Source of the DNA: Peromyscus leucopus
Lineage: Eukaryota; Chordata; Mammalia; Rodentia; Cricetidae
Assembly (NCBI RefSeq): GCF_004664715.2
Contig: NC_051068.1
Location: forward strand, 11,648,298-11,712,297
Direction of reading: 5' to 3'
DNA: 64,000 bases
The notes under the pieces were generated by a model that worked only from the letters and a program-made list of their open reading frames with translations, made no database searches and was not told the origin of the DNA. Positions within the stretch are counted from its first letter, which is position 1. Each line of letters starts with the position of its first letter. Both the position numbers and the translations under genes were made by a program. Positions 23,294 through 34,413 of the stretch are shown piece by piece.

Positions 23294-24370
23294 ATGGGTA
23301 GACGGCAGTGTAAGAATACATTCAACAACATAAAGAGCAACATGGTACCACCAGAAACCAGTGGTTCTACAACGGCAAGACCCGAACACCCCAATGTAGA
23401 AGAAGCAGAAGAAGACAACCTTAAAAATAACTTTATAAAGACGATAGAGGCCCTTAAAGAGGAAATAAAAAAAAATTCCCTTTAAGAAGGGGAGAAAAAA
23501 AACAAACAAAAAATTGGAAGAAATCAATAAATCTCTAAAAGAAAGCTAAGAATAAACAATCAAACAAACAAACAAAACAAACAAACAGGTAAAGGAAACA
23601 GTTTAAGACTTGAATATTGAAATAGAGGCAATAAACACAAACTGAGGGAATTCTGGAAATGGAAAATCTGGGTAAGTGATCCAAAACTACAGATGGAAAC
23701 ATAACCAACAGAATACAAAGGACGGAAGAGAGAATCTCTGGTGTTGAAGATGCAATAGAAGAAGTAGATTCATCGGTCGAAGGAAATGTTAAATCCAACA
23801 AACTCTTAAACAAAACATCCAGGAAATCTGGAACACCATGAAAAGACCAAACCTCAGAATAATAGGGATAGAAGAAGGGGAAGAATTTCAGCTCAAAGGC
23901 ATAGAAAATATATTCAACAAAATGATAGAAGAAAACTTTCCCAACCTAAGGAAGAACATGCCTATGAAGGTACAAGAAACTTATAGAACACCAAATAGAC
24001 TGGACAAAAAAGGTCCCTTCTCCATATAATAATCAAAACACTAAATGTACAGAATAAAGAAAGAATATTAAGAGGTGCAAAGGAAAAAAGCCAAATAATA
24101 TATAAAGGCAGACATATTAGAATTATACCCAACTTCTCAATGAAGACTTTGGAAGTCAGAAGGCCCTGGACAGACATTCTGTACACATTAAGAGACCCCG
24201 ATGCCAGCCCAGACTACTATACCCAGCAAAGCTTTCAATCACCATAGATGGAGTAAACAAGATATTTCATGACAAAACCAGATTTAAACAATACCTATCC
24301 ACAAATCCAGCCCTACAGGAAGTACTAGGTGAAAACTCCAACCCAAGGAAATTAGCTGCACCCACAAAAA
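23294..24370 (+). pseudogene. L1 ORF1 relic (RNA-binding protein)
   Basis: ORF1p is the trimeric nucleic-acid chaperone of L1. The likely start is at 23294. A Glu/Lys-rich N-terminal stretch is followed by frameshifts and stops in the coiled-coil region. The RRM domain is recognisable at 23838-24029 (RPNLRIIGIEEGEEFQLKG, NIFNKMIEENFPN, YRTPNRLD), and after another frameshift the C-terminal domain is visible at about 24040-24300 (YKGRHIRIIPNFS, TLRDPD, FHDKTKF in different frames). It cannot yield a complete protein. Confidence 0.85.
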
Positions 24371-24764
24371 CACAGGCAACATATAACTTCACACCAACAA
24401 ACCTGAAAGAAGGGAAACACACAAACAACAACAAAACCAAAAATAACAGGAATGAACAATCACTAGTCATTAATATCCCTTAATACCAATGGACTCAATT
24501 TGCCTATAAAAAGGCACAGGCTAACAGGATGTGTATAAAAACAGGAACCATCCATCTGCTGCATACATGAAACACACTTCAACCTCAAAGACAGATACCA
24601 CCTCAGAGTAAAGGGCTGGGGAAAAGATTTTCCAATCAACTGGTCCTAAGAAACAAGCTGGTACAGCTATCCTAATATCTGACAAAATAGACTCCAAACT
24701 ACAATTAATCAAAAGAGATAGAGAAAGACATTTCATATCATCACAGGAAAAATCCATCATTATA

Positions 24765-24768
<4 letters not shown>

Positions 24769-24816
<48 letters not shown>
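24769..24816 (+). repeat. (CT)n at the tail of the B1
   Basis: 48 bp of CT. It lies where the minus-strand B1 would have its A-rich 3' tail. Confidence 0.93.
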
Positions 24817-24823
<7 letters not shown>

Positions 24824-24972
24824 GTTTTTTTGAGACAGGGTTTCTCTGTGCAGTTTTGGTGCCTGTCCTGGATCTCACTCTGTAGACAAGGATGGCCTCA
24901 AACTCATTGAGATCCGCCTGGCTCTGCCTCCGGAGTGCTAGGATTAAAGGCGTACACCACCACCGTCCGGCT
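24817..24972 (-). mobile_element. B1 SINE inserted in L1 endonuclease
   Basis: Well-preserved reverse-complement B1 (TTTGAGACAGGGTTTCTCTG ... GGATTAAAGGCGTACACCACC ... CCGGCT). The L1 reading continues on both sides with the flanking words TAAAGTCTC (24762-24770) and TGAAGTCTC (24976-24984), an imperfect target-site duplication. Confidence 0.95.
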
Positions 24973-26402
24973 AGATGAAGTCTCAATTCTGAACATCTAT
25001 GCCCCAAATACAAGAGCACCCACATTTGTTAAAGAAACCTTACTAAAGTGTAAACCACACATCCAACCCCACACACTAATAGTGGGAGACTTCAATACCC
25101 CACTCTCACCACTGGATAAGTTTGCCAGATAGAAACTTAACAGAGAAATAAGGGAACTAACAGATATTATGACTCAAATGGACTTAATAGACATCTGTAG
25201 AACATTTTACCAAAACACAAAAGAATATACCTTCTTCTAGGCAGCTCGTAGAACCTTCTCTAAAATTGACCACATACTCCGTAACAAAGCAAACCTCAAC
25301 AGATACAAAAAACTTGGAATAACCCCCTGTATCTTATCATATCACCATGGCTTAAGGTTAGAATTCAACAACACTAATGGCAGAAAACTTACAAACTCAA
25401 GGAAATTGAACAATGCAGAACTGAATCACCACTGGGTCAAGGAAGAAATAAAGAAATTAAAGACTTCCTAGAATTCAATGAAAATAAATGCACAACATAC
25501 TCAAACTTAGGGGACACTGTGAAAGCAATGCTAAGAGGAAAGTTCATAGAACTAAATGCCTACATAAAGAAAGTGGAGAAATCTCACACTAGCAACTTAA
25601 CAGGACACCTGAAAGCTCTAGAACAAAAAAAAGCAAACTCACCCAGGAGGAGTAGACAATCAGAAGTAATCATATTGAGAGTTGAAATCAATAAAATAGA
25701 AACAAAGAGTTGGTTTTTCAAGAAAATCAACAAGATAGACAAATCCTTATCCAAACTAACCGAAAGGCAAAGAGAGAATATTCAAATTAACAAAATCAGA
25801 AATAAAAAGGGAGACATAACAACTGACAATGAGGAAATCCAGAGAATGATCAGATCATATTTCAAAAACCTGTACTCCACAAAATTAGAAAATCTAAAAG
25901 AAATAGACAATTTTCTGGATAGGTACCACATACTCAAATTAAATCAAGACATGATAAATTGTTTAAATAGATCTATAACCCCTAAAGAAATAGAAGCAGT
26001 CATCAGAAGTCTCCCCATCAAAAAAAGCCCAGGGCCAGATGGTTTCAGCCCAGAATTCTACCAGAATTTCAAAGAAGAACTAATAACAATACTCCTCAAA
26101 TTGATCCACACAATAGAAACAGAAGGAACATTGCCAAACTCCTTTTATGAGGCTACAGTTACCCTGATACCCAAACCACACAAAGACCCAACAAAGTTAG
26201 AGGATTACAGACCAATCTCTCTCAGGAACATTGATGCAAAAATACTCAACAAAATATTGGCAAACCGAATCCAAGAACAGATTTTAAAAAAATCATCCAC
26301 CATGATCAATTAGGCTTCATCCCAGAGATGCAGGAATGGATCAACATACAAAAAGCTGTCAATATAATCCAGCATATAAACAAACTGAGAAAAAGAAAAA
26401 AA

Positions 26403-26403
<1 letters not shown>

Positions 26404-26448
<45 letters not shown>
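26404..26448 (+). repeat. (CA)n expanded inside L1 ORF2
   Basis: The ORF2 words AAACCACAC and GATCATTTCATTGGATGC are normally almost adjacent, as in the inverted copy at about 16345-16365. Here 45 bp of CA separates them. Confidence 0.93.
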
Positions 26449-26450
<2 letters not shown>

Positions 26451-28082
26451 TCATTTCATTGGATGCTGAAAAAGCCTTCAACAAAATCTAGTACTCCTTC
26501 ATGATAAAGGTCCTGGAGAGATCAGGAATACAGGGAACACACCTAAACATAATAAAGGTAGTTTACAGCAAGCTGACAAACAACATCAAATTAAATAGAA
26601 AGAAACTCAAAGTGATTCCACTAAAATCAGGAACAAGACAAGGCTGTCCACTCTCCCCATACTTATTCAAAATAGTACTTGAAGTTCTAGCTAGAGCAAT
26701 AGACAACATAATGAAATCAAGGGGATACAAATTGGAAAGGAAGAAGTCCAACTTTCACTATTTGCAGACGATATGATTGTGTACACAAGTGACCCCAAAC
26801 ATTCTACCAGGGAACTCCTACAGCTAATAAACACCTTCAGTAATGTGGCAGGATACAAGATTAACTAAAAAAAAAAAATCAGTAGTCCTCCTATATACAA
26901 ATGATAAACTGGCTGAGAAAGAAATCAGAGAAACATCATGCTTTACCATAGCCACAAATAATATAAAATTCCTGGGGTAACTCTAACCAAACAAGTGAAA
27001 GACTTGTATGACAAGAACTTTAAGTCCTTGAAGAAAGAAACTGAAGAAGATATCAGAAAATAGAAAGATCTCCCATGCTCCTGAATAGGTAGAATCAGCA
27101 TAATAAAAATGGCAATTTTACCAAAAACAATCTACAGATTCAATACAATCCCCATCAAAATCCCAACACAATTCTTCACAGATGTTGAAAGAGCAATACT
27201 CAACTTCATATGGAAAAACAAGAAACCCAGGATAGCTAAAAGAATCCTGTGCAATAAAGGAAGTTTTAGAGGCATCACCATCCCTAACTTCAAGCTCTAT
27301 ATAGAGCTATCGCAATAAAAATAGCTTGGTATTGGCATAAAAACAGACATGTGGACCAATGGAATCAAATTGAAGACCCTGACATTAATCTACACACCTA
27401 TAAACATCTGATTTTTGACAAAGAAGCCAAAACTGCAAAATAGAAAAAAAAAAAAAAAAGCATCTTCAACAAATCTACAGAGACAACTGAACCAAGTTCA
27501 CGGGAACTCATGAACTGTAGACCAACAGCTATGGAGCCTGCATGGAACCTAATTAGGCCCTCTGCGTGTGGGAGATAGTATGTAGTTTGGTCTGTTTGAG
27601 GGGCTCCTGGCAGTGGGATCAGGATCTATCCCTGGTGAATGAACTGGCTTTTTGGAGCCCATTCCTTATGATGGGATGCCTTGCTCAACCTTGATGCAGC
27701 GGGAGAGGCTTGGTCCTGCCTCAACTGGATATACCAGGCTTTGTTAACTCCCCATGGAGGCCTTTCTCTTTTGGAGGAGTAAATGGGGAGGGGTGGGCTT
27801 GAGGGGAGGTGGGGGTGTGGGAGAGGGAACTATGGTTGGTATGTAAAATGAATAAAAAATTAAAAAAAAAACTTACACTGAGCAGTGTATTTTAGAGGGC
27901 CTTGCCCACTCTCTGCCATGACTACCAACCTGACTGAATAGAAAATAGCCAGGAAAGACTTGAAGCATGAGGATTCCCTGGCCCTACCTCAAAGCACTAA
28001 ACTAGAATCACATTTTCCTTTTTGAAAAAAAATAAAGTCACATAAAATAAATTAAGAATTACTCATAAAAAACTGAATTTTT

Positions 28083-28237
28083 CTTTTTTTTTCTTTTTGG
28101 TTTTTTGAGACAGGGTTTCTCTGCATATCCCTGGCTATCCTGGTACTCCATAGACCAGACTGGCCTCAAACTCAGAGATCCACCTGCCCTTGCCTCCTGA
28201 GTGCTGGGATTAAAGGCATGAGACACCATTGCCCAAC
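28083..28237 (-). mobile_element. B1 SINE
   Basis: Reverse-complement B1 with a T-rich (tail) left end, GAGACAGGGTTTCTCTGC and GTGCTGGGATTAAAGGCATG. Flanked by TGAATTTTT at 28074-28082 and 28244-28252, a 9-bp duplication. Confidence 0.93.
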
Positions 28238-28289
28238 AATGTTTGAATTTTTTATAATTCAAGATCTTACAGTAAATCAAGACCTTTTC

Positions 28290-28372
28290 CCAGATGAATA
28301 AAATGAGGGAGAGGTGATGTAATTATATTATAGTATCAAAAATAAAAGAAAAATAAATTAATCAAAAAATAA
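28290..28372 (+). mobile_element. L1 3' terminus scrap
   Basis: GGTGATGTAATTATATTATAGTATC followed by AAAAATAAAAG matches the extreme L1 3' end. No upstream L1 sequence is joined to it. Confidence 0.45.
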
Positions 28373-28374
28373 AG

Positions 28375-29011
28375 GAGTCATTAATGTAAGGTCATATGTG
28401 GTTAATAATAGTATCTTGAAGGCTGGAGGAATTAAATATGATTGGATTTTCTCTTTATTTCATTTTTAGAGAGGAAATACATGAAGAATATGCATGATCT
28501 GCCCAAGGGTTTTCCTCCTGGCAACGCTCTCAAAGACTGGGTTAGTCCCTTCTACAATTTTGTATGTGCTGAAGGCAGCAGCGTTGAGTACTGGCCCCTG
28601 CTTCCGTGCCCACCAAGCAATTGATGGCACAGAAACTTGCAGCACATCTTCCTCACACTTCCATTGGCCGAAACACCAGCTCAGTCAGAAACACAGATGC
28701 TCAGATAGAAATATCTAGTTTCTCTGGCTGCAAGAACCAGATGACAAGCAGGAAGGATGGGGCTGGAGCCGGGAAGGAAGTGCTGCCGGAGGTGGCATCC
28801 CAGTGGCAAGGCACAGCATCACAGCCACTCAAAAATGCGTCCAAAATAAACCAAGATCCAGAGGGAAGGAAGAGGCTGGCTGTCTCTTCCCTGTGGCCTG
28901 GGACTCTGTGAGGATAGATGTGACAGCAGATGTGCTTGCTCCCTTGAGAAGGTCCTTTCAGCACTAGTTCCCCCCCACACCCCCAAGGAAGCAGATGGAA
29001 AGAAACTAGCC

Positions 29012-29020
<9 letters not shown>
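28375..29020. other. Unassigned sequence with possible cryptic exon
   Basis: 28470-28540 is preceded by a pyrimidine-rich stretch ending in TTTTTAG and followed by GTTAGT, so it could be spliced. There is no further support. The rest is unassigned, including several overlapping short frames. Confidence 0.25.

Positions 29021-29063
<43 letters not shown>
29021..29063 (+). repeat. (CTG)14 trinucleotide repeat
   Basis: Fourteen uninterrupted TGC/CTG units, flanked by CTTGCCTA-like unique sequence and AACCCTGG. It is not within an open frame that I can support. Confidence 0.95.
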
Positions 29064-29064
29064 A

Positions 29065-30350
29065 ACCCTGGATTCCCTGGAGAAATGAGACTATGGAGCA
29101 GGGAGAAGTTGATTATCGGGAGACTCTGTAGACCTGCTCACTCAGCATCCCAAGGCTTTCACTGAATATTCTGAAATTTCACCTAAAAAATAGTGTCAAT
29201 GGGCTGTCCTTTTGTACAAAAGAGTAATACCTCCTGATCCCCTAGTAAAGAGGACAGCATGGCAGGAGAAGGTGAGGGTAGCCACAGAGGTGAACAGCAC
29301 AGGGCTTCTGGCCACTGAGTGGTAGTCAAATCCTTCAGGCTGTGTTTTGACATAATCACCAGCCTCCTTTCCTTTTAGACTGTGTGCTTCCCACCTTTCT
29401 GTCACCCCACAGAAAAGCACCTGCGCCACTCTGGCTGTGTTACCCGGGAGAGCAGCATAATTGGGTGAAAGCAAAGGAGAGAAAAAAAGATCTGCTTCTT
29501 TCTGACTTTGCCGAAGATTTAAGCCTGGAGGACGCGGTGAACTCCTGTAATGGATAAAACATTTGCTTGAAAGATGGAGATTCCCTTTTCCAAAGCAAGG
29601 ATGACACATGAAAGGGAGAGCATGAGCTTAATGAGAAATGGAGGACTGGCCAAGCCTGCTAAAGGCATGCAGAACACAAAACATTCTCAGCAAAGGGCAA
29701 CTGTGACATTGTTCAAGCTTTCAGGAGCTGAAAGGGAGCTGAGTTTTCATCCTTGAGCCACCAGCCTGCACCTGAGATAACGCCAGCAATTCCTCCCATT
29801 GGCAGCTGCATCCACAGAGAGTTTCCCTTCATGAGCAGCCAGCATTCTGTCAAGTGACCACCCAGCCATGGACATCTGTCCCAACCTAGAGACTTGGCTT
29901 TTGCAGGATTCTTATAATCACATCCACACACTGTTACTGCATTCCAGAAAATGAGAGTGGGCCCCAGTAACTGGAAATCCCTCAGACCTGCTGCTTAGCA
30001 ATACTTAGGAGAACAGAACAAAATCTGTCAAGATTATCCCTAAGCAAAGAGCCTGGTAAGATATACCTCATTATAGATGCTACAGAGGAATAATTAATGT
30101 AAGTATCAACATTGTTGGATGGAAAAGAAAAAGAAGGTGTGTGCTTAAATTTGGGTGGTCAAGAGAATGATTGACTTCATGGAGGAGATGCTATGAGGAG
30201 CTCATCTAGAAAAGTGAGCAGGCAGAAGTCACCCAGATAAGTGCAGCACAGACCCAGAGTCCTGGTTAGCATTAACTGTCAACAGCAGGGCCTTGAATCA
30301 CCAGAAACAAAAAAGTGAGTCTAAATTGAGTAACTGTGTTTACCAGGTTG
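29065..30350. other. Unassigned sequence
   Basis: No domain-bearing frame was found. The 137-codon minus-strand frame at 29196-29609 shows no family signature. Confidence 0.45.
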
Positions 30351-30359
30351 GTCTGAGCA

Positions 30360-30660
30360 TGTTTGTGAAGGATTGTCTTGATTGTTGCTAACTAATGTAG
30401 GAGGACCCAGCTCACTGTGGATGTTACCATTCCCTGCTTAGCTGATTCTGCGTTATCTAAGGAATCGAATGGATCATGAGCCTGAACCAGCCAGCCAGTG
30501 AGCTGACAGTGTTCTTACATGTTTTCTGCTTCGAGTCTCTGCCTAGGTTCCTGCCCCGATTTCCCACAAGGGTGGACTGTGACCTGAAAGTCAAACAAAC
30601 CCTTTCCTGCACTGAGGTGGTTTTGGTCAGTGTTTGAGGACAGCAGCAGAGAAGAGAAGG
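30360..30660 (+). mobile_element. Rodent dispersed repeat, family unassigned
   Basis: Same element type as 14880-15295: GATTGTCTTGATTGTTGC, a GTGGATGTTACCATTCCC block, a GGACTGTGACCTG block, AAACCCTTTCCTGCACTGAGG, TTTTGGTCAGTGTTTGAGGACAGCAGC at the end. Confidence 0.55.
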
Positions 30661-31005
30661 ATGGGAGAGAAAGAGGGTGGCATAGAGGTGGAGATGAAGG
30701 CCAGCTGGAGCAGCAGAATACACCAAAGGCAAAGCACCAGCCATTGCTCAGCCTCATTTTAAAAGCTGAGAACTAATGGCAGAAAAGCAAAGTTCTGATG
30801 TATCAATTTAGAAAAAGCTGTTATCAAGTACTAAATGTCCCTTAAGTAAAATTAAGGAAAATTGGAATAGAAACTCAATATATCGCACAAATAGAAAATT
30901 ATGTGGGAGGCATAAAAGGAATGTGTTAGAATCTACCTAAGCTTTAACAATTAGGAAAATCTTCCTGGAACCTTTTCTTTAGTGCACATCAGAGATCATT
31001 TAAAG

Positions 31006-31205
31006 CAGTGGTTCTCGCCCTCCCTAATGCTGCGAGCCTTTAATACAGTTCCTCATGTTGTGGTGACCCCGCAGCCATAAAATTATTTCATTGCTACTTT
31101 ATAACTGTAATCTTGCTACTGCTATAAATTGTAATGTAAATATCTGATATGCAGGATATCTGATATGTGAGCCCTAAAGAGGTCGCAACCCTGATTGAAT
31201 GTGGG
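31006..31205 (+). mobile_element. URR1-like hAT-Charlie DNA transposon remnant
   Basis: It starts with CAGTGGTTCTCGCCC, the terminal-repeat form of this rodent element, and continues with TTTAATACAGTTCCTCATG, GTTGTGGTGACCCC and ATAAAATTATTTCATTGCTAC. The right end (GAGGTCGCAACCC...) is degraded, and no 8-bp duplication is visible. It is non-autonomous, with no transposase. The family name is from memory. Confidence 0.65.
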
Positions 31206-31209
31206 AACT

Positions 31210-31812
31210 AGAACTGAGGACCAGTGTGGGAACTGTGATGCTAGCTGCTTTGGGAATTGCTCCCAGCTGAGGCAGGGCAGGGAGATCAGTGATAACTCCC
31301 TTCATCAAGGCAGACATTGTTACTGCACTGCTCTCCTCTGAGTGAACCCTGTACACTGTGTTTAGTGCCCATGATTTATTACAAAGGTAGAGAAGTGTCA
31401 CAACATGTCACAAAGACTTCCAACGTGTCAGAATATTATGTCTCTGGCACACACATTTGAAATCAAACTTTTTCCCATTTGATCTAGAAAAATAAAATGC
31501 AAGGAATACTTTAGAACATGGTTCAATTTCTTCCACGTAAATATTTGAGTACCTGCAGGTGGAGATCCACAGGATCTCATCCACACTGGTCAAGTGTGAT
31601 TTTGATTTTTAAAGATCCCAAACACTTTCCATCCCTCCTTTTGTTCTATTGGAGTCATTGGGAAGTGGGAACTTTCTTAATTGGCCAAGGAAAATACTCA
31701 GACACTGTAGTAATACTGATACACATCTTGTTTGGAAATAACATTTCCTGGATGTTTTACTGAGCTCCATTACTAACGTCTTCTAATTTGCCCATGAGCT
31801 TAACCAAATGAT
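31210..31812. other. Unassigned sequence
   Basis: No gene or repeat recognised. Confidence 0.45.
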
Positions 31813-32445
31813 AAAATATTCCCATGGACACCTAGGGAGGAAAGAGAGCCCCGTCCCCCTCAGAGGAGGGCGCCGCTTCAGAAGGCCGGTGGCGCTTCTC
31901 TGCTGGAACGTGATTCGGTGGCTGATGAAGAGCTTGCCTTGCTCGATACCCAAGCCCTTGGACCTGGCTCACCAGAAGGAAGTCAACAGGTATTTCCTGG
32001 GGACTCTGCAAGGACCCCTGTGCCCCAAGGACAAGAGAGCCCCCAGCCAGCACAGAGGCCAGGCCAGCGTGCAGGACCCAGGTCCAGGAAGGAGTCTGTC
32101 TCGGGGACGGCAGAGACTGCCATGACCATGATGGAAAACTAGCTGTTGAGTCTCAGCCTCCCAGTCTGTAAGGTGTGAACAGTTCCAAACTACACGTGTG
32201 TGTGACCAGACACACGTCACAGCACATTCCAGAAGTGTTTGTTTACAGATGTTCTGCCTGCTTCTCTTCTTTCTCTGCTTTTCTTCTTCTTCTGTGTAAC
32301 TATTCAGTTGTCTAAAGCTGGCCAGATGTTAACTAATTCAAAAGGCTTTAAATCTTTATGATTAGATTTGAACACTACAAGCATTATTTTACATGCAAAA
32401 TAAACACACCTTTGCTTTCCAAAAAAAAAAAAAATATTCCCATGG
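31813..32445 (+). pseudogene. Processed retrocopy of an unidentified mRNA 3' end
   Basis: A 605-bp insert is bracketed by the exact duplication AATATTCCCATGG (31815-31827 and 32433-32445; AAAATATTCCCATGG if the tail As are counted). It ends in AATAAA (32399-32404), a 16-bp spacer and a poly(A) run (32421-32434). The first half is GC-rich. One frame is open from the left junction (31828) for 104 codons to a TAG at 32140-32142, rich in Pro, Gln, Ser and Gly and ending in AETAMTMMEN. About 280 bp of AT-richer 3' UTR follow. This is the structure of an L1-mobilised, 5'-truncated mRNA copy. The parent gene is not recognised. No promoter or start Met is present, so expression is not expected. Alternatively it could be an unannotated SINE-like element, but the coding-to-UTR composition shift argues against that. 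Confidence 0.78.
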
Positions 32446-32849
32446 TTCAATGACTCATCTAAGATCAGGAAGAATAGCAATGAAGACTGAGTATCACTCA
32501 AGCAACCCCACTCCATCATGCCTGCTGCTCATGCACATTTCTGTGGGTTGTTCACAGTGGAGTCGGACAGTGTGGAACCCCATCACACCCATGTAGCTAG
32601 ACTAGGCCATATGGCCAACCCATGTGGGTTGCAGCATCAGCTGGAATTTTCCTGCTCTGTCTGTGCCCCAGCCTACCACACTAAGTGTGGCCCAGACAGG
32701 TGCAGCTAACCCAGCTCACCCGGGGAGCTCTGGTTTCGAGCGATGAAGGACTCGACCATCACTTTGGTGTAGTTTTGTGCTTTTTCTCCTTCATTTCAAT
32801 AAGCCAACCTCACTTTTGAAATTTGAAAATAATTTAATGTACTTTGGTT
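32446..32849. other. Unassigned sequence
   Basis: Nothing recognised. An (AAAAC)n patch follows at 32850-32873. Confidence 0.4.
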
Positions 32850-32989
32850 AAAAAAACAAAACAAAACAAAACAGAATACTACAACTTTTCTATATTCCTA
32901 ACTCAAAATTTAAACCACCGATCTTCCATCAGTCTATAAGGCCTCATTTATACCATTAGCTGTTAAATAGTGAATCATTTTAGAGAAAT

Positions 32990-33020
32990 TTTGTTTGTTT
33001 GTTTGTTTGTTTGTTTGTTT
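32990..33020 (+). repeat. (GTTT)n microsatellite
   Basis: Eight TTTG units at the tail side of the following minus-strand SINE. Confidence 0.9.
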
Positions 33021-33180
33021 GAGACAGACATAAGGCACGCCAAGGAATATGTGTAGAGATCAGAGGACTAAGGTGAGGAATCAGCTCCCACCTTCCATCT
33101 TGGGTTCCAGGAATCAAATTCAGTATGTCAGACTTGGCAGCAAGTGCCAGGACCTGCCGGGCCACCATGCCAGCCTACTG
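33021..33180 (-). mobile_element. B3/B2-type SINE, diverged
   Basis: Plus-strand words ATGTGTAGAGATCAGAGGAC, GGGTTCCAGGAATCAAATTC, CTTGGCAGCAAGTGCC and GCCACCATGCCAGCC match the reverse complement of the B2/B3 tRNA-derived head and body. Confidence 0.6.
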
Positions 33181-34184
33181 AATCATTTTAAAAATGCATA
33201 TCCTATTAGACCCTACCTCAAGTCTGTAAAATGTCAGTGTAGGGGAGAACCTGCCAATTGTCAATATTTTGCCTCTTTTTCCATGCAAACAGAATATTGG
33301 TTCTGAGTCCAACGAAAAGTTGGTTTTCAAGCTAGGGTGGTTATCTGGCATCGTGCAGCTACTGAAATGTAAGCAGGAGATAGATGCCTGGGGCCAAGGG
33401 GGAAAGGTTTACTCTCCAGACAAATGGAGCCTTCTTCTGCCCTTTCTTTTCTATCCACAGTGCTCAGAAAGGCCAGAGGTGGAGCGAGTTGGGTCCATGA
33501 GAGGACACTGTGAGTGGAAATCACACCCGCAGATGGATTCTCAGAAGACATCACATCCCACTCTCATCACACGAAGAGCCACTCTAAGAGCCTGGATAAA
33601 TGGACACTGTGCTCAATGAGAGCAAATCACCCTTTGTTTGAATAATCAAATATTGACTGTTTCATATTATTGGAAGCAACCTCATCTAGCACACTGTGCT
33701 AATACTGATATAGCAGTATAATCTAACTTATTGGTACGATGACTGGGGAAATCTAATAACAACAAAACCAGCGATAATTACAGCAGACGAGCACACACTG
33801 AGGCTTCTGGGGTGTGAGTTTACACTTCTCAAAATGAGAAATCAAGGCGGAATCCTGCGGGAAAGAGAGACATTTGCAGACAAGAGACTTAATCAATAGA
33901 GAAAGCACAAAGATATTAACTGAAAGAAGCGTGTGGCATCATTTCGTTGCATGCTTAGGCCGCTCCATAGTCCTGGGGCAAATAAGTTCTCCAGGCAGAA
34001 TTACACTGGAAAGCATAGCTGTGATGTAGATAATGCCACTGCCCTACTGAATTCTTTTTTCCACGTGTGTGCTCTATGGATGCGTGTGGTGTACGAGCAA
34101 ACGATGTACAAACAACGCACCAGTGTGCATGCAGAATACTGAGGGAGACACTGAACATCCTGCCTTTTCACTCCCCATCTTGTT
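33181..34184. other. Unassigned sequence
   Basis: No gene recognised. The 116-codon frame at 33269-33619 has no domain signature. Confidence 0.4.
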
Positions 34185-34413
34185 CGTTTGAGAGATGGTC
34201 TCTCACTGAGCCTGGAGCTAGGCTTGTGGCCAGTAATCACCAGTAATCCTCCTGTCTCTGCCTCACATGCCCTGGAGTTCTGCCAGCCAGGCCTGGGCCT
34301 GTTTTACTGTTGTTGTTATGTGGGTGCTGGGGATTTGAACTCAGATCCTCGTATTTACATACAGCACCAACCTGCTGAGTGTTCCAAACCAATGAGCCCT
34401 TTCCCCGGCTCCT
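34185..34413 (-). mobile_element. B3-like SINE
   Basis: Reverse complement of the repeat seen at 4783: GATGGTCTCTCACTGAGCC, GGAGCTAGGCTTGTGGCC, CCTGTCTCTGCCTC, GGGTGCTGGGGATTTGAACTC and a decayed tRNA-derived head (CTGCTGAGTGTTCC) ending in CCCCGGCTCC. Confidence 0.65.

Larger units (their letters stand above)
24440..27475 (+). pseudogene. L1 ORF2 relic (endonuclease and reverse transcriptase)
   Basis: Endonuclease motifs survive in pieces: SLNTNGLN near 24470-24495, the Glu of CIHETHF near 24557-24577, [13 protein letters not shown] near 25082-25120 and TFSKIDHIL near 25249-25275. The longest open piece is 25519-26313 (264 codons), covering the linker/Z region and the start of the reverse transcriptase ([25 protein letters not shown]). 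A further piece at 26501-26776 has LKSGTRQGCPLSPYLF, and FADDMIVY (26761-26784) follows in another frame. The Cys-rich C-terminus is lost in the 27.475-kb deletion. Stops, frameshifts, a SINE and a CA run make it non-functional. Confidence 0.92.
23132..27870 (+). mobile_element. Decayed near-full L1 with nested insertions and internal deletion
   Basis: Order: short 5' leader (23132-23293), ORF1 relic, ORF2 relic, then after a junction at about 27475 the last 380 bp of the 3' UTR and a short A tail (27845-27868). Compared with the L1 at 16.1 kb, the sequence between the ORF2 words CATCTTCAACAA and the 3' UTR words (C)ACAGA..CAACT is missing, about 1.8 kb by coordinates (17470 to 19287 there). 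A B1 sits at 24817-24972 and a CA repeat at 26404-26448. I could not define a target-site duplication. Confidence 0.85.

Noticed and set aside
29196..29609. 137-codon minus-strand frame
   Set aside because: No family signature, splice context or codon evidence; left unassigned.
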